From NCBI GenBank assembly GCA_964520325.1, contig CAZFOB010000007.1:1-64000 (forward strand): DNA of 64,000 nucleotides, written 5' to 3'. Origin of the DNA: CAZFOB01 sp964520325 (GTDB lineage: Bacteria; Actinomycetota; JAICYB01). The notes beneath the pieces were generated by a model. The model was not told the DNA's origin. It worked only from the letters and a program-made list of their open reading frames with translations, and searched no databases. A program made the translations under genes and the position numbers. This document shows, in pieces, positions 42,986 to 51,305 of the stretch (positions within the stretch are counted from its first letter, which is position 1; each line of letters begins with the position of its first letter).

Positions 42986-44239
42986 ATGGAACTGAGTGAC
43001 ATCAATCTCCTCTCTCGTGACATCTTCACCGAGGGCGTGCCGCACGAGTGGTTCACCTATCTGCGCAACAACGCCCCCGTGTACAAGCACCCCGAGCCGG
43101 ACGGTCCGGGCTTCTGGGTGATCAGCAAGCACGAAGACGTCGGCATCGTGGGACGCGACGCGAAGACCTTCTCGTCGGCCGCGAAGTACGGCGGCGTCGT
43201 CGGCCTCGAGGATCCGCCGCCCGAGCGTCGCCAGGAGTTCGAGGCGGCGGCGGCGATCCAGGGCAACATGATGTTGTACATGGATCCACCGGATCACACG
43301 CTGTACCGGAAGATCGTGCACGACGGTTTCCGACCACGGATGATCTGGGCCCTCGAGAAGGTGATCCGTGAGCGCGCGGTCAAGATCCTTGACGATGCGA
43401 TCGCGAAGCGTGAGTGCGACTTCGTCACCGACATCGCCGCGGAGCTTCCGTTGCAGGCGATCGCAGAGCTGCTCGGGGTGCCGATGGACGACCGTCACAA
43501 GCTCTTCGACTGGTCCAACCGCATGATCGGGAGCGAAGACCCGGAGTACGCAGTGAGCGAGGAGCACACACGCAACGCTCAGATCGAGATGTTCATGTAC
43601 GCGAAGGAACTCGCCGATGACCGGCGTGCGAACCCACGTGACGACATCATGACGACGTTGCTCCAGGCCGAGGTCGACGGCCACTCGCTCTCCGAGCTCG
43701 ATTTCAACCTGTTCTTCCTGCTCCTGTCGGTTGCCGGCAATGAGACCACGCGCAACGCCGTTTCTCATGGGATGGCGGCGTTGCTAGACAACCCCGAACA
43801 GTACGACGTCCTCGTGGAGAACCCATCGGTGATCGATCTCGCCGTCGAGGAGATCGTGCGCTGGGCATCGCCCGTGATGTACTTCCGTCGCAACGTCACC
43901 CAGGACACCGAGATCCGGGGGCAGAAGATCCCGGCGGGCGACAAGGTCAGCGTGTGGTACATCTCGGCCAACCGCGATGAAGACGTCTTCGATGAGCCTT
44001 TCCGGTTCGACGTCCGGCGCAGCCCGAACGAGCACATCGCCTTCGGTCACGGGCACCACTTCTGCCTCGGTTTCAATCTCGCTCGTCTCGAGATCAAGGT
44101 GCTGTTCGAGGAGTTGACCAAGCGCGTGACGAGGATCGAGTCGGTCGGCGACATCTCGAGGTTGCGTTCGAACTTCATCTCCGGCATCAAGCACCTGCCC
44201 GTGCGTTTCACCGATGTGCGTCAGCCGACTACGGTGTGA
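42986..44239 (+). CDS. cyp125: CYP125-like cytochrome P450 (sterol C26/C27 hydroxylase)
   Basis: 417 residues. I-helix SVAGNETTRNAVSHG (about 250-264), K-helix EEIVR, heme loop FGHGHHFCLGFNLARLEI (Cys near 358). ELPLQAIAELLGVPMDDRHKLFDWSNRMIGSEDPEY is a CYP125-type B-to-G region, and RLRSNFISGIKHLPV near the end matches the CYP125/CYP142 group. CYP125 oxidises the terminal methyl of cholesterol or cholestenone to the acid, the entry to side-chain beta-oxidation. Box D lies 15 bp upstream. CYP124-like identity cannot be fully excluded. Confidence 0.87.
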   Translation: MELSDINLLSRDIFTEGVPHEWFTYLRNNAPVYKHPEPDGPGFWVISKHEDVGIVGRDAKTFSSAAKYGGVVGLEDPPPERRQEFEAAAAIQGNMMLYMDPPDHTLYRKIVHDGFRPRMIWALEKVIRERAVKILDDAIAKRECDFVTDIAAELPLQAIAELLGVPMDDRHKLFDWSNRMIGSEDPEYAVSEEHTRNAQIEMFMYAKELADDRRANPRDDIMTTLLQAEVDGHSLSELDFNLFFLLLSVAGNETTRNAVSHGMAALLDNPEQYDVLVENPSVIDLAVEEIVRWASPVMYFRRNVTQDTEIRGQKIPAGDKVSVWYISANRDEDVFDEPFRFDVRRSPNEHIAFGHGHHFCLGFNLARLEIKVLFEELTKRVTRIESVGDISRLRSNFISGIKHLPVRFTDVRQPTTV

Positions 44240-44670
44240 CGATGAAACCGAAAGATTACGTCGCGCGCATCGGCAATCTCATCCACCGCTCGGTGTTCAA
44301 CGGCACGAACGGACGGCTGATGGGCAAGTTCCTCGGCATGCCCGCCTTGATGCTCACCACCACCGGACGCAAGAGCGGCAAGAAGCGACAGACGATGCTC
44401 ACCTCACCGGTTCACGACGATAACCGCGTTGTGATCGTGGCCTCGTGGGGCGGCGACGATCGGCACCCGACCTGGTACCTCAACCTCAGGCAGAACCCGG
44501 ACGTCGAGGTGACGATGGGAGGCAAGCGAGCTCAGATGAGCGCGCGCATCGCCAAGGACGAAGAGCGCGAAGAGCTCTGGCGCGAGATCACGACGAACTT
44601 CAAGAACTACGCGGGATATCAGACCAAGACGAAACGCGTCATCCCGCTGGTGATCCTCGAACCGCGTTAG
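44236..44670 (+). CDS. Deazaflavin (F420)-dependent nitroreductase-fold protein, Ddn-like
   Basis: 144 residues from GTG 44236 (GTGA overlap with cyp125) or 142 from ATG 44242. LMLTTTGRKSGKKRQTMLT (about 37-55) is the F420 phosphate-binding signature of the Ddn/FDOR-A group; WYLNLRQNPDVEV and a C-terminal NYAGYQTKTKR follow. Split-barrel enzymes of this group use reduced F420 to reduce quinones or enones. In this operon it could act on a steroid enone or quinone (inference). Confidence 0.82.
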   Translation: MTMKPKDYVARIGNLIHRSVFNGTNGRLMGKFLGMPALMLTTTGRKSGKKRQTMLTSPVHDDNRVVIVASWGGDDRHPTWYLNLRQNPDVEVTMGGKRAQMSARIAKDEEREELWREITTNFKNYAGYQTKTKRVIPLVILEPR

Positions 44671-44786
44671 CGGACCTGAGGGAGCACGAGGTCGCCCAGC
44701 TTCATGTTCTTCAACTCGACGAACCCGCGCCGCGGTAAGGTCTGGATCGTCTCGACGCCCGGCGTCGGCAAAGGGCCGTGGCCCAT
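44667..44786 (-). other. Possible 39-codon ORF or gene remnant in the gap before the CaiB-family gene
   Basis: The 173-bp stretch 44671-44843 has no plus-strand gene. On the minus strand an ATG at 44786 opens 39 codons with gene-like codon choice (GAG, AAG, GTC, CTC), ending VLPQVR and a TAA that overlaps the ddn-like stop. The coding look extends some 20 codons upstream of the ATG. It may be the tail of a decayed gene; no family recognised and no ribosome-binding site. Confidence 0.25.
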
Positions 44787-44843
44787 GTTCCGCAAGGGTC
44801 CGCTGCGTCGCGGCGCGTCGTAAGACCTGATAGATAACGGGGC

Positions 44844-46067
44844 ATGACCGCCCCGCTCAACGGTGTCCGCATCATCGAGTGCTCGATGCTCGGTCCTGCA
44901 GCCATCACATCTGCGTTGGTCGATCTCGGTGCCGACGTGATCAAGATCGAGCCGCCGGCGGGGGATTACATCCGTGAGATGACGTGGCCGATCGTCGATG
45001 GCGTTTCGCTCATGCATCTGCACGTCAACCGTGGGAAGCGCAGCCTCACGCTCGATCTGAAGAAAGAGGCGGCACGCGAGCTCTTCGTCGAGCTTGCGAA
45101 GCGCGCCGACGCCGTGGTCGAAGCGATGCGTCCCGGCGCTCTTGAGCGTCTGGGTATCGGCTATACGAAGCTGCGGGAGGTGAATCCGAAGATCGTCTTC
45201 ATCACGATCTCCGGTTACGGCACGACCGGTCCGTACAAGGACTATCCGAGCCACGGCATCGCCTACGACACCTGGGCCGGCGTGGTGAAGCCCGAGATCG
45301 ACGAGAACGGCTTCACCGTGATCCCCGAGCACATCTCGATCGGCATCAACGCGGCCCCCCTCTACGGCGCCATCGGCATCCTGGCCGGGATCGTGCACGC
45401 GCGTGAGACGGGCATTGGCACCCAACTCGAGATCGCGCAGTCCGACGCGGCGGCCACCTTCGACTGGTACCGGTCCGAGTCGTTCAAGGCGTACGAGCGT
45501 CCCGAGGGTGAGGTGACCGGCAACAAGTCAGACGACTACCGACGCCGCGCGCCGGGTACCGCGGGCATGCGCGAGGGCGTGCGATACCAGATCTATCAGT
45601 CCAAGGACGGACACGTCCTGTTCATGGCTTCCGAGCGCGAGTTCTGGAAGAACTTCTGCGAAGGAGTCGGACGTCCCGAGCTGTTCGAGCAGCATCCTGG
45701 GTCGAGGTACGCAGACCACGCCATCGGCAACAAGGCTCTGCAGCGCGAGCTGCAGGCGATCTTCAAGACGAAGACCTCGCAGGAGTGGCTTGTCTTCGGC
45801 GGTGAGGCGAATACACCGATCGCGCCGGTCAACACTGCGGCGACGATCGGCGACGATCCGCAGTTCAAGGCGCGGATCGACTGGATCGGCCGAGAGCGCT
45901 TGGGGGCCGAGCAGCTCCCGTCGCCGGTGAAGATCGTCGACGGAGAACTGCCGGTACCGACGAAGGCGCCGACGGTAGGGGAGCACTCAGAAGACGTGTT
46001 GCGCGACGTGCTCGGCTACGACGACGAGCGCATCAAGGGTCTTCGGGACTCCGGAGCTCTTGGCTGA
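44844..46067 (+). CDS. CaiB/BaiF (class III) CoA-transferase or racemase family protein
   Basis: 407 residues. LNGVRIIECSMLGPAAITSALVDLGADVIKIEPPAGDYIR (from about 5) is the family N-terminus. NRGKRSLTLDLK (about 62), MRPGALERLGIGY (about 95) and ISGYGTTGPYKDYPSHGIAYD follow. Family members transfer CoA or epimerise 2-methylacyl-CoA through an Asp nucleophile in the 160-180 region. Here that region reads HISIGINAAPLYGAIG with no Asp, so the chemistry may differ. A sterol-acyl CoA-transferase or racemase role fits the operon. Its 3' end overlaps the convergent cyclase gene by 35 bp. Confidence 0.82.
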   Translation: MTAPLNGVRIIECSMLGPAAITSALVDLGADVIKIEPPAGDYIREMTWPIVDGVSLMHLHVNRGKRSLTLDLKKEAARELFVELAKRADAVVEAMRPGALERLGIGYTKLREVNPKIVFITISGYGTTGPYKDYPSHGIAYDTWAGVVKPEIDENGFTVIPEHISIGINAAPLYGAIGILAGIVHARETGIGTQLEIAQSDAAATFDWYRSESFKAYERPEGEVTGNKSDDYRRRAPGTAGMREGVRYQIYQSKDGHVLFMASEREFWKNFCEGVGRPELFEQHPGSRYADHAIGNKALQRELQAIFKTKTSQEWLVFGGEANTPIAPVNTAATIGDDPQFKARIDWIGRERLGAEQLPSPVKIVDGELPVPTKAPTVGEHSEDVLRDVLGYDDERIKGLRDSGALG

Positions 46068-47184
46068 CCGCACCGACCGTCTCGACGATGTCATCGATCA
46101 CTGGGATCCGCCAGGGACGTCGCTTCTCTTCTGTGCCTTCCCGGATGAGCTTGTAGAAGCGCGTCCGGCCGAAGCCCTTGAGGTGCTGTGCGCGCACCGA
46201 CTTCAAGACCAGGCCGGGCTCGTCGACGAGGGCATCGTGAACCGCTTCTGACACGAGCGCGCTTCCCGGGTAGGCCGCGTCGACGAGACGGCTGGCGAGA
46301 TTCGGAGCGGTTCCGAAGAGGTCACCCTGATTGCGGATCGCCGGTTCTGCCGCGAGGCCGACCCGGATGTCGGGCAGTGCGTCGTCGTCGCCGATCGTCT
46401 CGACGAGATCGAGTGCGATCGCCGCGCCGAGAGAGATCGACGGTGCTTCAAACATCACCTCGTCGCCGATCATCTTCACGATCCGACCGCCGTGCGCGCC
46501 GACGATGTCGATGGCCGTCGACTCGAAGCTTGCGACTGCGGCCGCCAGCGTTGCTTCGTCGAGCTGCTGACTGATCCCGGTGAATCCGACAAGGTCGGCG
46601 AAGCCGACAACGGTCACTCCCGACTCACCTGTCTCGAGCTGCAAGGCAACTCGTTTAACCTCAGCCGCGAAGTGACGGCGGAAGACGTAGGTGAGCCAGC
46701 GCTCGATGTCCTCGATCAGGCGGGGTGCCCCTTCCAGGATCGCGGGCAACTGTTCGATCTGCGAGGGATCGAGCACGCGCCGAACGGTCTCCAGCTGCGC
46801 GGCTGCCACCCCCGCGAGGGCCCGCCCCATCACCCGAGTCATCTGAAGTGCAAGCTCGCGATCGACGAACCCCGACTTCAGGAGAAGCGCCACGCGTGTC
46901 ATGACTTCTACGTCGGTCTCGGTGAAGATCTTCGCTTCGTCGGGGACGTCCGCAAAACCGAGCGCGCGCCAGAATGCGGATGCATCTTCGAGACTGATCT
47001 CCGATCGTTCGGCGACCTCTCGACGCGTGAGGCGTTCAGTCCCGGGGACGAAAGCGTGATCCGCGAAGAGCGCGACGAGCGCGCCGGAGCCGCGCTCCTT
47101 GGCGGCGTCGATCTGCTCCTCTGCTACACCGACGCTGCGGAGCAGATATGTGAGTTCGTTGCTCTCGCCGTCGGCCACTGTCAA
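46033..47184 (-). CDS. Class III adenylate/guanylate cyclase with N-terminal regulatory domain
   Basis: 383 residues. The catalytic domain starts near 187: VVGFADLVGFTGIS carries the first metal Asp, IVKMIGDEVMFEA the Lys and second Asp, and PNLASRLVDAA the transition-state Asn and Arg. The first 185 residues are helical and resemble the autoinhibitory domain of Rv1264-type, pH-responsive cyclases of similar total length. Product is probably cAMP. ATGA overlap with the HtrA-like gene upstream suggests co-translation. Confidence 0.87.
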   Translation of the reverse strand: MTVADGESNELTYLLRSVGVAEEQIDAAKERGSGALVALFADHAFVPGTERLTRREVAERSEISLEDASAFWRALGFADVPDEAKIFTETDVEVMTRVALLLKSGFVDRELALQMTRVMGRALAGVAAAQLETVRRVLDPSQIEQLPAILEGAPRLIEDIERWLTYVFRRHFAAEVKRVALQLETGESGVTVVGFADLVGFTGISQQLDEATLAAAVASFESTAIDIVGAHGGRIVKMIGDEVMFEAPSISLGAAIALDLVETIGDDDALPDIRVGLAAEPAIRNQGDLFGTAPNLASRLVDAAYPGSALVSEAVHDALVDEPGLVLKSVRAQHLKGFGRTRFYKLIREGTEEKRRPWRIPVIDDIVETVGAVSQELRSPEDP

Positions 47185-48158
47185 TCGAATCCTCCGAGCT
47201 TCACCTTGAGCTCCATCTTCTTCTCGTCACGGACAAGCGTGAGGGTCACGGTCTCGCCTGGGGCGTGTTTGCGAACGGCCGCCGCCAGTTCGAGGCTGCC
47301 CTCGATGGGCTTGCCGTCGATGTCGGTGATGCGGTCGCCCTTCTTGATGCCGGCTCGTCCGGCTGCGCTGTCGGATGTGACCTCGACGACAAGGGCGCCG
47401 GTGTGCGCTCCCGCCGGGTCGGCTGTGCTCACGCCGAGGAACGCCGGAGGGGGCGGTGTCTTGCCCTTTTCGAGGTACTCGGCCGAATCAAGAGCGACGT
47501 CGATCGGCACGGCGAGGCCGATGCTCTGGGCGCCGCTGCGATGCGTGGCGACGTTGATGCCGATCACTCGGCCCTCACGATCGGCCAGTGGCCCGCCCGA
47601 GTTTCCCGGGTTGATCCCGGCGTCGGTCTGGATGGCGTCGACGGCACCGCCGGCGGTCTCGAGCGTGCGTCCCATGCCGCTCACGACACCCGCGGTGACC
47701 GATTCCACCAGACCGAAAGGACTGCCGATGGCTACGGCGAATTGTCCGACCTGCAGACGCACGCCGTTGGCGAGCTTTGCGGCCGGCAGTCCTGTGCGTT
47801 TGACCTTGATCACAGCGACGTCGCGGGCAACGTCCCGTGCGAGCACCTTGCCCAGCAGAGGAGTGCCGTCGGCGAGGCGGATGGTGACATCGGTGCGCGC
47901 GCCTACGACGTGGGCCGCGGTGAGGATCAAGCCGCTCGCGTTGTAGATGAATCCCGAACCGACGCTTTCGCCACTGCGCACGAAGACGGTCGACGGCGTG
48001 AGTCTTCGAGCAACCTCGGCCCCCTGATCAACAGGCGACGGTGTCGGGGTCGGCTCCGGTTCGGCCCGCGTTCGGTCGCGGACGATGTACCCCGCGCTGA
48101 ACGCGAACGCGACGAGCAGCACGAGTGTTGAGACGAGGAGTACACGCGTCTTCTTCAT
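47181..48158 (-). CDS. HtrA/DegP-like trypsin-PDZ serine protease, membrane anchored
   Basis: 325 residues. One N-terminal helix (VLLVSTLVLLVAFAFSAGYIV, about 6-26) anchors it, followed by a Pro/Thr linker, a protease domain with His in LTAAHVVG (about 78), Asp in ARDVAVIKV and Ser in NPGNSGGPL (about 170), and a C-terminal PDZ domain (about 235-322) with FLGVSTADP and GIKKGDRITDIDGKPI. It acts outside the membrane in protein quality control or signalling. Start ATG 48158. The cyclase is translated from its 3' end. Confidence 0.9.
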   Translation of the reverse strand: MKKTRVLLVSTLVLLVAFAFSAGYIVRDRTRAEPEPTPTPSPVDQGAEVARRLTPSTVFVRSGESVGSGFIYNASGLILTAAHVVGARTDVTIRLADGTPLLGKVLARDVARDVAVIKVKRTGLPAAKLANGVRLQVGQFAVAIGSPFGLVESVTAGVVSGMGRTLETAGGAVDAIQTDAGINPGNSGGPLADREGRVIGINVATHRSGAQSIGLAVPIDVALDSAEYLEKGKTPPPPAFLGVSTADPAGAHTGALVVEVTSDSAAGRAGIKKGDRITDIDGKPIEGSLELAAAVRKHAPGETVTLTLVRDEKKMELKVKLGGFD

Positions 48159-48219
48159 GCGGTGCCGACCATACGCGACCGGATGCCCGAAGTGATCGTG
48201 AGCGCCCGGCCGGCGACCC

Positions 48220-49392
48220 TCAGATCTTTGTGAGCGTCTTACGCAAGCTGCGTACCGCCTGCCCGATGCGCTTCTCATTCTCGATCAACGCGAAGCGCAC
48301 GTAGCCTTCACCGCCGGGACCGAATCCGACGCCGGGAGAGACGGCCACCTTGCCCTCCTGAACGAGGAACTTGGCGAACCGGAGCGAGCCCATCGCTTCA
48401 TACGCGTTTGGTATAGGAGCCCACACGAACATCGTCCCCTTCGGCTTGTCGATCGCCCAGCCGATGCGTGCGAGTCCCTCGATGAGCGCGTCGCGACGCG
48501 ACTGGTAGATGCCGTTGACTTCCTTCGGGTAGTCCGGCGCCTCGTTCATCGTGACGGTCGCCGCGATCTGGATGGGCTGGAACGTCCCGTAGTCGAGGTA
48601 GCTCTTGAGCTTCGCGAGAGCAGCACACATCTCTGCGTTGCCCACGAGGAACCCGACGCGCCATCCGGCCATCGAGAACGACTTCGTCATCGTGTAGAGC
48701 TCGACGGCGACGTCCTTGGCCCCTGAAACTTGGAGCACGGACGGAGGCTGGTAGCCGTCGAACGCCGTGTCGGAGTACGCGAAATCATGGACCAGCACGA
48801 CGTTGCGTTGTCTCGCGAAGTCGACGATGCGTTGCATCCAGTCGAGATCGACGCATGTGGTCGTCGGGTTGTGCGGGAAGGAGATGATGATCACGCGCGG
48901 CGGAGTGGACTGGTTCTCGAACGTCTCGAGCATGTTGGCGAAGAAGTCCTCACCGGGCCCGAGCCGCACCCGATGCACCTCGGCCCCCGCGAACAGCGGT
49001 GCGTAGATGTGGATCGGATAGGACGGCGACGGCACGATCGCGCTATCGCCTGGGCCGAGGAGCACCCACATCAGGTGCGAGAGCCCTTCCTTGGCGCCGA
49101 TGGTCGTGACGACCTCGCTATCGGGGTCGAGGTTGACGCCGAAGCGCCGTTGATAAAGATCGGCCACGGCCATACGGAGCTTGGGGATACCTCGGCTGGC
49201 GGAGTAGCGGTGGTTGCGCGGGTTGCGCGCCGCCTCGGCGAGCTTCTCGACGGCGATGTCCGGTGAGGGGATGTCGGGGTTGCCGAAGCCGAGGTCGATC
49301 ACGTCATCGCCCGCCCGCCGAGCGGCGGCCTTGAGCTGATCGATGATCGTGAAAACGTACGGGGGTAGGTCGTTGATCCGCCTGAATTCCAT
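48220..49392 (-). CDS. alaC: AlaC-type class I/II aminotransferase (alanine/glutamate)
   Basis: 390 residues. LPPYVFTIIDQLKAAARRAGDDVIDLGFGNPD, YSASRGIPKLR, PSYPIHIYAPLFAGAEV, SFPHNPTTTCVDLDW, the PLP Lys in TMTKSFSMAGWRVGF (about 240) and VSPGVGFGPGGEGYVRFALIEN match the AlaC (YfdZ) group throughout. It makes alanine from pyruvate and glutamate; LL-diaminopimelate aminotransferase is a relative but less close. The ATG is bordered by a 15-bp tandem repeat. Confidence 0.88.
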   Translation of the reverse strand: MEFRRINDLPPYVFTIIDQLKAAARRAGDDVIDLGFGNPDIPSPDIAVEKLAEAARNPRNHRYSASRGIPKLRMAVADLYQRRFGVNLDPDSEVVTTIGAKEGLSHLMWVLLGPGDSAIVPSPSYPIHIYAPLFAGAEVHRVRLGPGEDFFANMLETFENQSTPPRVIIISFPHNPTTTCVDLDWMQRIVDFARQRNVVLVHDFAYSDTAFDGYQPPSVLQVSGAKDVAVELYTMTKSFSMAGWRVGFLVGNAEMCAALAKLKSYLDYGTFQPIQIAATVTMNEAPDYPKEVNGIYQSRRDALIEGLARIGWAIDKPKGTMFVWAPIPNAYEAMGSLRFAKFLVQEGKVAVSPGVGFGPGGEGYVRFALIENEKRIGQAVRSLRKTLTKI

Positions 49393-49423
49393 GGGAGAGA
49401 GACTACGGGGGAGAGAGACTACG
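49393..49423 (-). repeat. 15-bp tandem duplication just upstream of alaC
   Basis: GGGAGAGAGACTACG occurs at 49393-49407 and 49409-49423 (period 16) and directly abuts the alaC start codon at 49392. It therefore occupies the ribosome-binding region of alaC; no purine-rich Shine-Dalgarno is left on the minus strand there. Confidence 0.92.
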
Positions 49424-49436
49424 GGCGTGCTCGGCG

Positions 49437-50585
49437 TCAGGCGTTGAACCAGCGCGCGCGCCTCGTTGCGCCAAACCGCTCCTTCTCTCGTGCGATCTCA
49501 GATGAGGGAGCCGTGAAACGTGCGACTGGTTGAGGGCCGCCAAGGAAGTTCACATCGACTCGTCCGACTTGGCCGCCACCGAATTCGAGATAGCACGTTC
49601 CCGAACCGTCGTACGGCTTGGGCTTCTCGCTCGCGATGCCGCGGATCTGCGCTGTGATGCCCTCGGCCACCACGCGCGCGGCCGACTCGGCGAACACGCC
49701 GGCTCTGGGGACGGGAGGGTCGGCGCAGTCGCCGAGGGCGTAGACGCTAGCGAACGGTGTGGCGAGAGTCTCCGCGTCAACCGCGATCCAGCCATCGGTG
49801 CCTCCCACAGTCAGTCCCGATGCCTCGACGACGGCCGGCGCGCGATGCACCGGCACACCGACGAAGAGGTCGTACGCCACGCTCTTACCGCTGCCGAGAA
49901 TTGCCGTTCTCGACGCTGGATCGATGCTCGTCACTTTCGCACCAGGTGTGTAGTCGATGCCTCGCTCCTTGAGCCCGTTCACGATGGCCTCAGAGGTGTC
50001 CTTCGAGACGGGGATCGGCGAGTCCATCGGAGTGATCACGCACAGCTCACAGGCCCCGCGCACTCCTCTCGCGACGAGGTAGTCGTGCAGAAGGAACATC
50101 GCTTCATACGGGGCGGGCGGACACTTGAACGGGGTCCCGAGGATGGCGAGCAGGATCCGTCCTGCCTCGATGGTCGCAAGCCGATCGGCGAGTCGTTCGG
50201 CACCGGCGAGCGAATAGAACTCATAGCCACCTTCGACGAAACCCGGAGTGGCGGCAGCGTCGTAGTCCGCACCGAGCGCGACGACGAGAACGTCGGGATC
50301 GTACATGCGGTCCTCGGTCACGACGCGACGCGTCGCCGGGTCGATGGACGTCACGCGCTCGCGGCGAAACGTGATGCCGTCCTTCTCGATGTCGCGGTAG
50401 GGCATCCGGACGTCGCCGGGTGTCTTCTTGCCGAACAGGACGTCGAATTTAGAGAAACCGAAGACGAATGAGTCGTTCTGATCGATGAGGGTGACCTCGA
50501 CCGAATCGGAGAGCGATTCCGAGAGCCGCGTCGCGAGCTCGAGACCTGCGAACCCGGCACCGAGGATCAGCACGTCTTGCTTCAT
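49437..50585 (-). CDS. FAD-dependent oxidoreductase, sulfide:quinone reductase/FCSD-like
   Basis: 382 residues from ATG 50585. LILGAGFAGLELATRL (about 6-21) binds FAD, SVYALGDCADPPVPRAGVFAE (about 292) is the second FAD segment, and TPFKCPPAPYEA (about 155) carries the Cys in the position used by flavocytochrome c sulfide dehydrogenases. The other redox Cys of sulfide:quinone reductases is not evident, so the donor may be something else. Divergent from the tetR-cyp51 operon, 126 bp apart. Confidence 0.8.
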   Translation of the reverse strand: MKQDVLILGAGFAGLELATRLSESLSDSVEVTLIDQNDSFVFGFSKFDVLFGKKTPGDVRMPYRDIEKDGITFRRERVTSIDPATRRVVTEDRMYDPDVLVVALGADYDAAATPGFVEGGYEFYSLAGAERLADRLATIEAGRILLAILGTPFKCPPAPYEAMFLLHDYLVARGVRGACELCVITPMDSPIPVSKDTSEAIVNGLKERGIDYTPGAKVTSIDPASRTAILGSGKSVAYDLFVGVPVHRAPAVVEASGLTVGGTDGWIAVDAETLATPFASVYALGDCADPPVPRAGVFAESAARVVAEGITAQIRGIASEKPKPYDGSGTCYLEFGGGQVGRVDVNFLGGPQPVARFTAPSSEIAREKERFGATRRARWFNA

Positions 50586-50673
50586 GCGACCGACTGTACT
50601 TGGGAATCGACAAGATGCGAGGGGTCGCGGGCGGCGCTCCGGACGGAGACGCCTTTTCGAGTCGCTCGTCATG

Positions 50674-50703
50674 TTGCGATCGAAACGGACCTTGGACTAT
50701 CGT
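50674..50703 (+). promoter_or_regulatory. Candidate promoter of the tetR-cyp51 operon
   Basis: TTGCGA at 50674-50679 and TATCGT at 50698-50703, 18 bp apart, make a plausible -35/-10 pair. The -10 ends 8 bp before the tetR ATG, so the transcript would be leaderless, which is common in actinobacteria. Confidence 0.45.
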
Positions 50704-50720
50704 CCAGACAGATGTCCAAG
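50691..50720. promoter_or_regulatory. TetR-type operator over the tetR-cyp51 promoter and start
   Basis: Nested inverted repeats: CTTGGAC (50691-50697) pairs with GTCCAAG (50714-50720), and the inner TGGAC-TATC-GTCCA (50693-50706) is itself a palindrome. The site covers the -10 element and the tetR start codon, which suits autorepression. Confidence 0.65.
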
Positions 50721-51305
50721 AACCCTGCGACACCACCGACCGAATCGACCCGGCGGGTCTTGTCTTTCCGGCAGGCGGAGACTGTGCAGCGTCTTACCGA
50801 GGCCGCCGTTGCCGAGCTCCAGGCGACCGGTTTCGACCGGATGACCGTCCGGGGTGTCGCCAAGCGCGCCGGTGTGGCCCCCGCGACTGCGTACACCTAC
50901 TTCGCATCAAAGGAACACCTCGTCACCGAGGCGTTCTGGCGGCGTTTGTCCGTTCTCGAGGAACCGAGGGTGGACGGTCGGCGCGCGCCTGGGGCGCGTG
51001 TGCTCGAAGCGCTGGCCGGGATGTCCGAGTTGTTGGTTGAGCAGCCTGCGCTCGTCGCGGCGTGCACCGTCGCGATGGTGGCCGACGATCCGGACGTCCG
51101 TCATCTGCGCGATCGGGTCGCCCATGGCATCCATGAGCGGCTCGCGACCGCGCTGGGCGACGACGCCGATCCCCGCGTTCTCGCGGCACTCGAGTTCGCG
51201 ATGACCGGCGCATTGTTGCGCGCCGGTACCGGGCATATGTCGCATGCCGACGTGCCGGCCGCGATCGCTGAGGTGGCCGAACTGCTGTTGGAGAAGCGTC
51301 GATGA
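50712..51305 (+). CDS. TetR-family regulator of the cyp51 operon
   Basis: 197 residues from ATG 50712, preferred to upstream starts because the HTH follows at the normal distance and the operator lies over it. FDRMTVRGVAKRAGVAPATAYTYFASKEHLV (about 40-70) is the helix-turn-helix. The C-terminal ligand domain is typical in length. It overlaps the P450 by ATGA. In mycobacteria a TetR gene (Rv0767c) also heads the cyp123-SDR-cyp51-ferredoxin genes. Confidence 0.87.
   Translation: MSKNPATPPTESTRRVLSFRQAETVQRLTEAAVAELQATGFDRMTVRGVAKRAGVAPATAYTYFASKEHLVTEAFWRRLSVLEEPRVDGRRAPGARVLEALAGMSELLVEQPALVAACTVAMVADDPDVRHLRDRVAHGIHERLATALGDDADPRVLAALEFAMTGALLRAGTGHMSHADVPAAIAEVAELLLEKRR

Noticed and set aside
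50577..50711. N-terminal extension of the TetR protein from an upstream start
   Set aside because: It would place about 45 extra residues before the HTH and run through the operator and promoter; ATG 50712 fits the family better.
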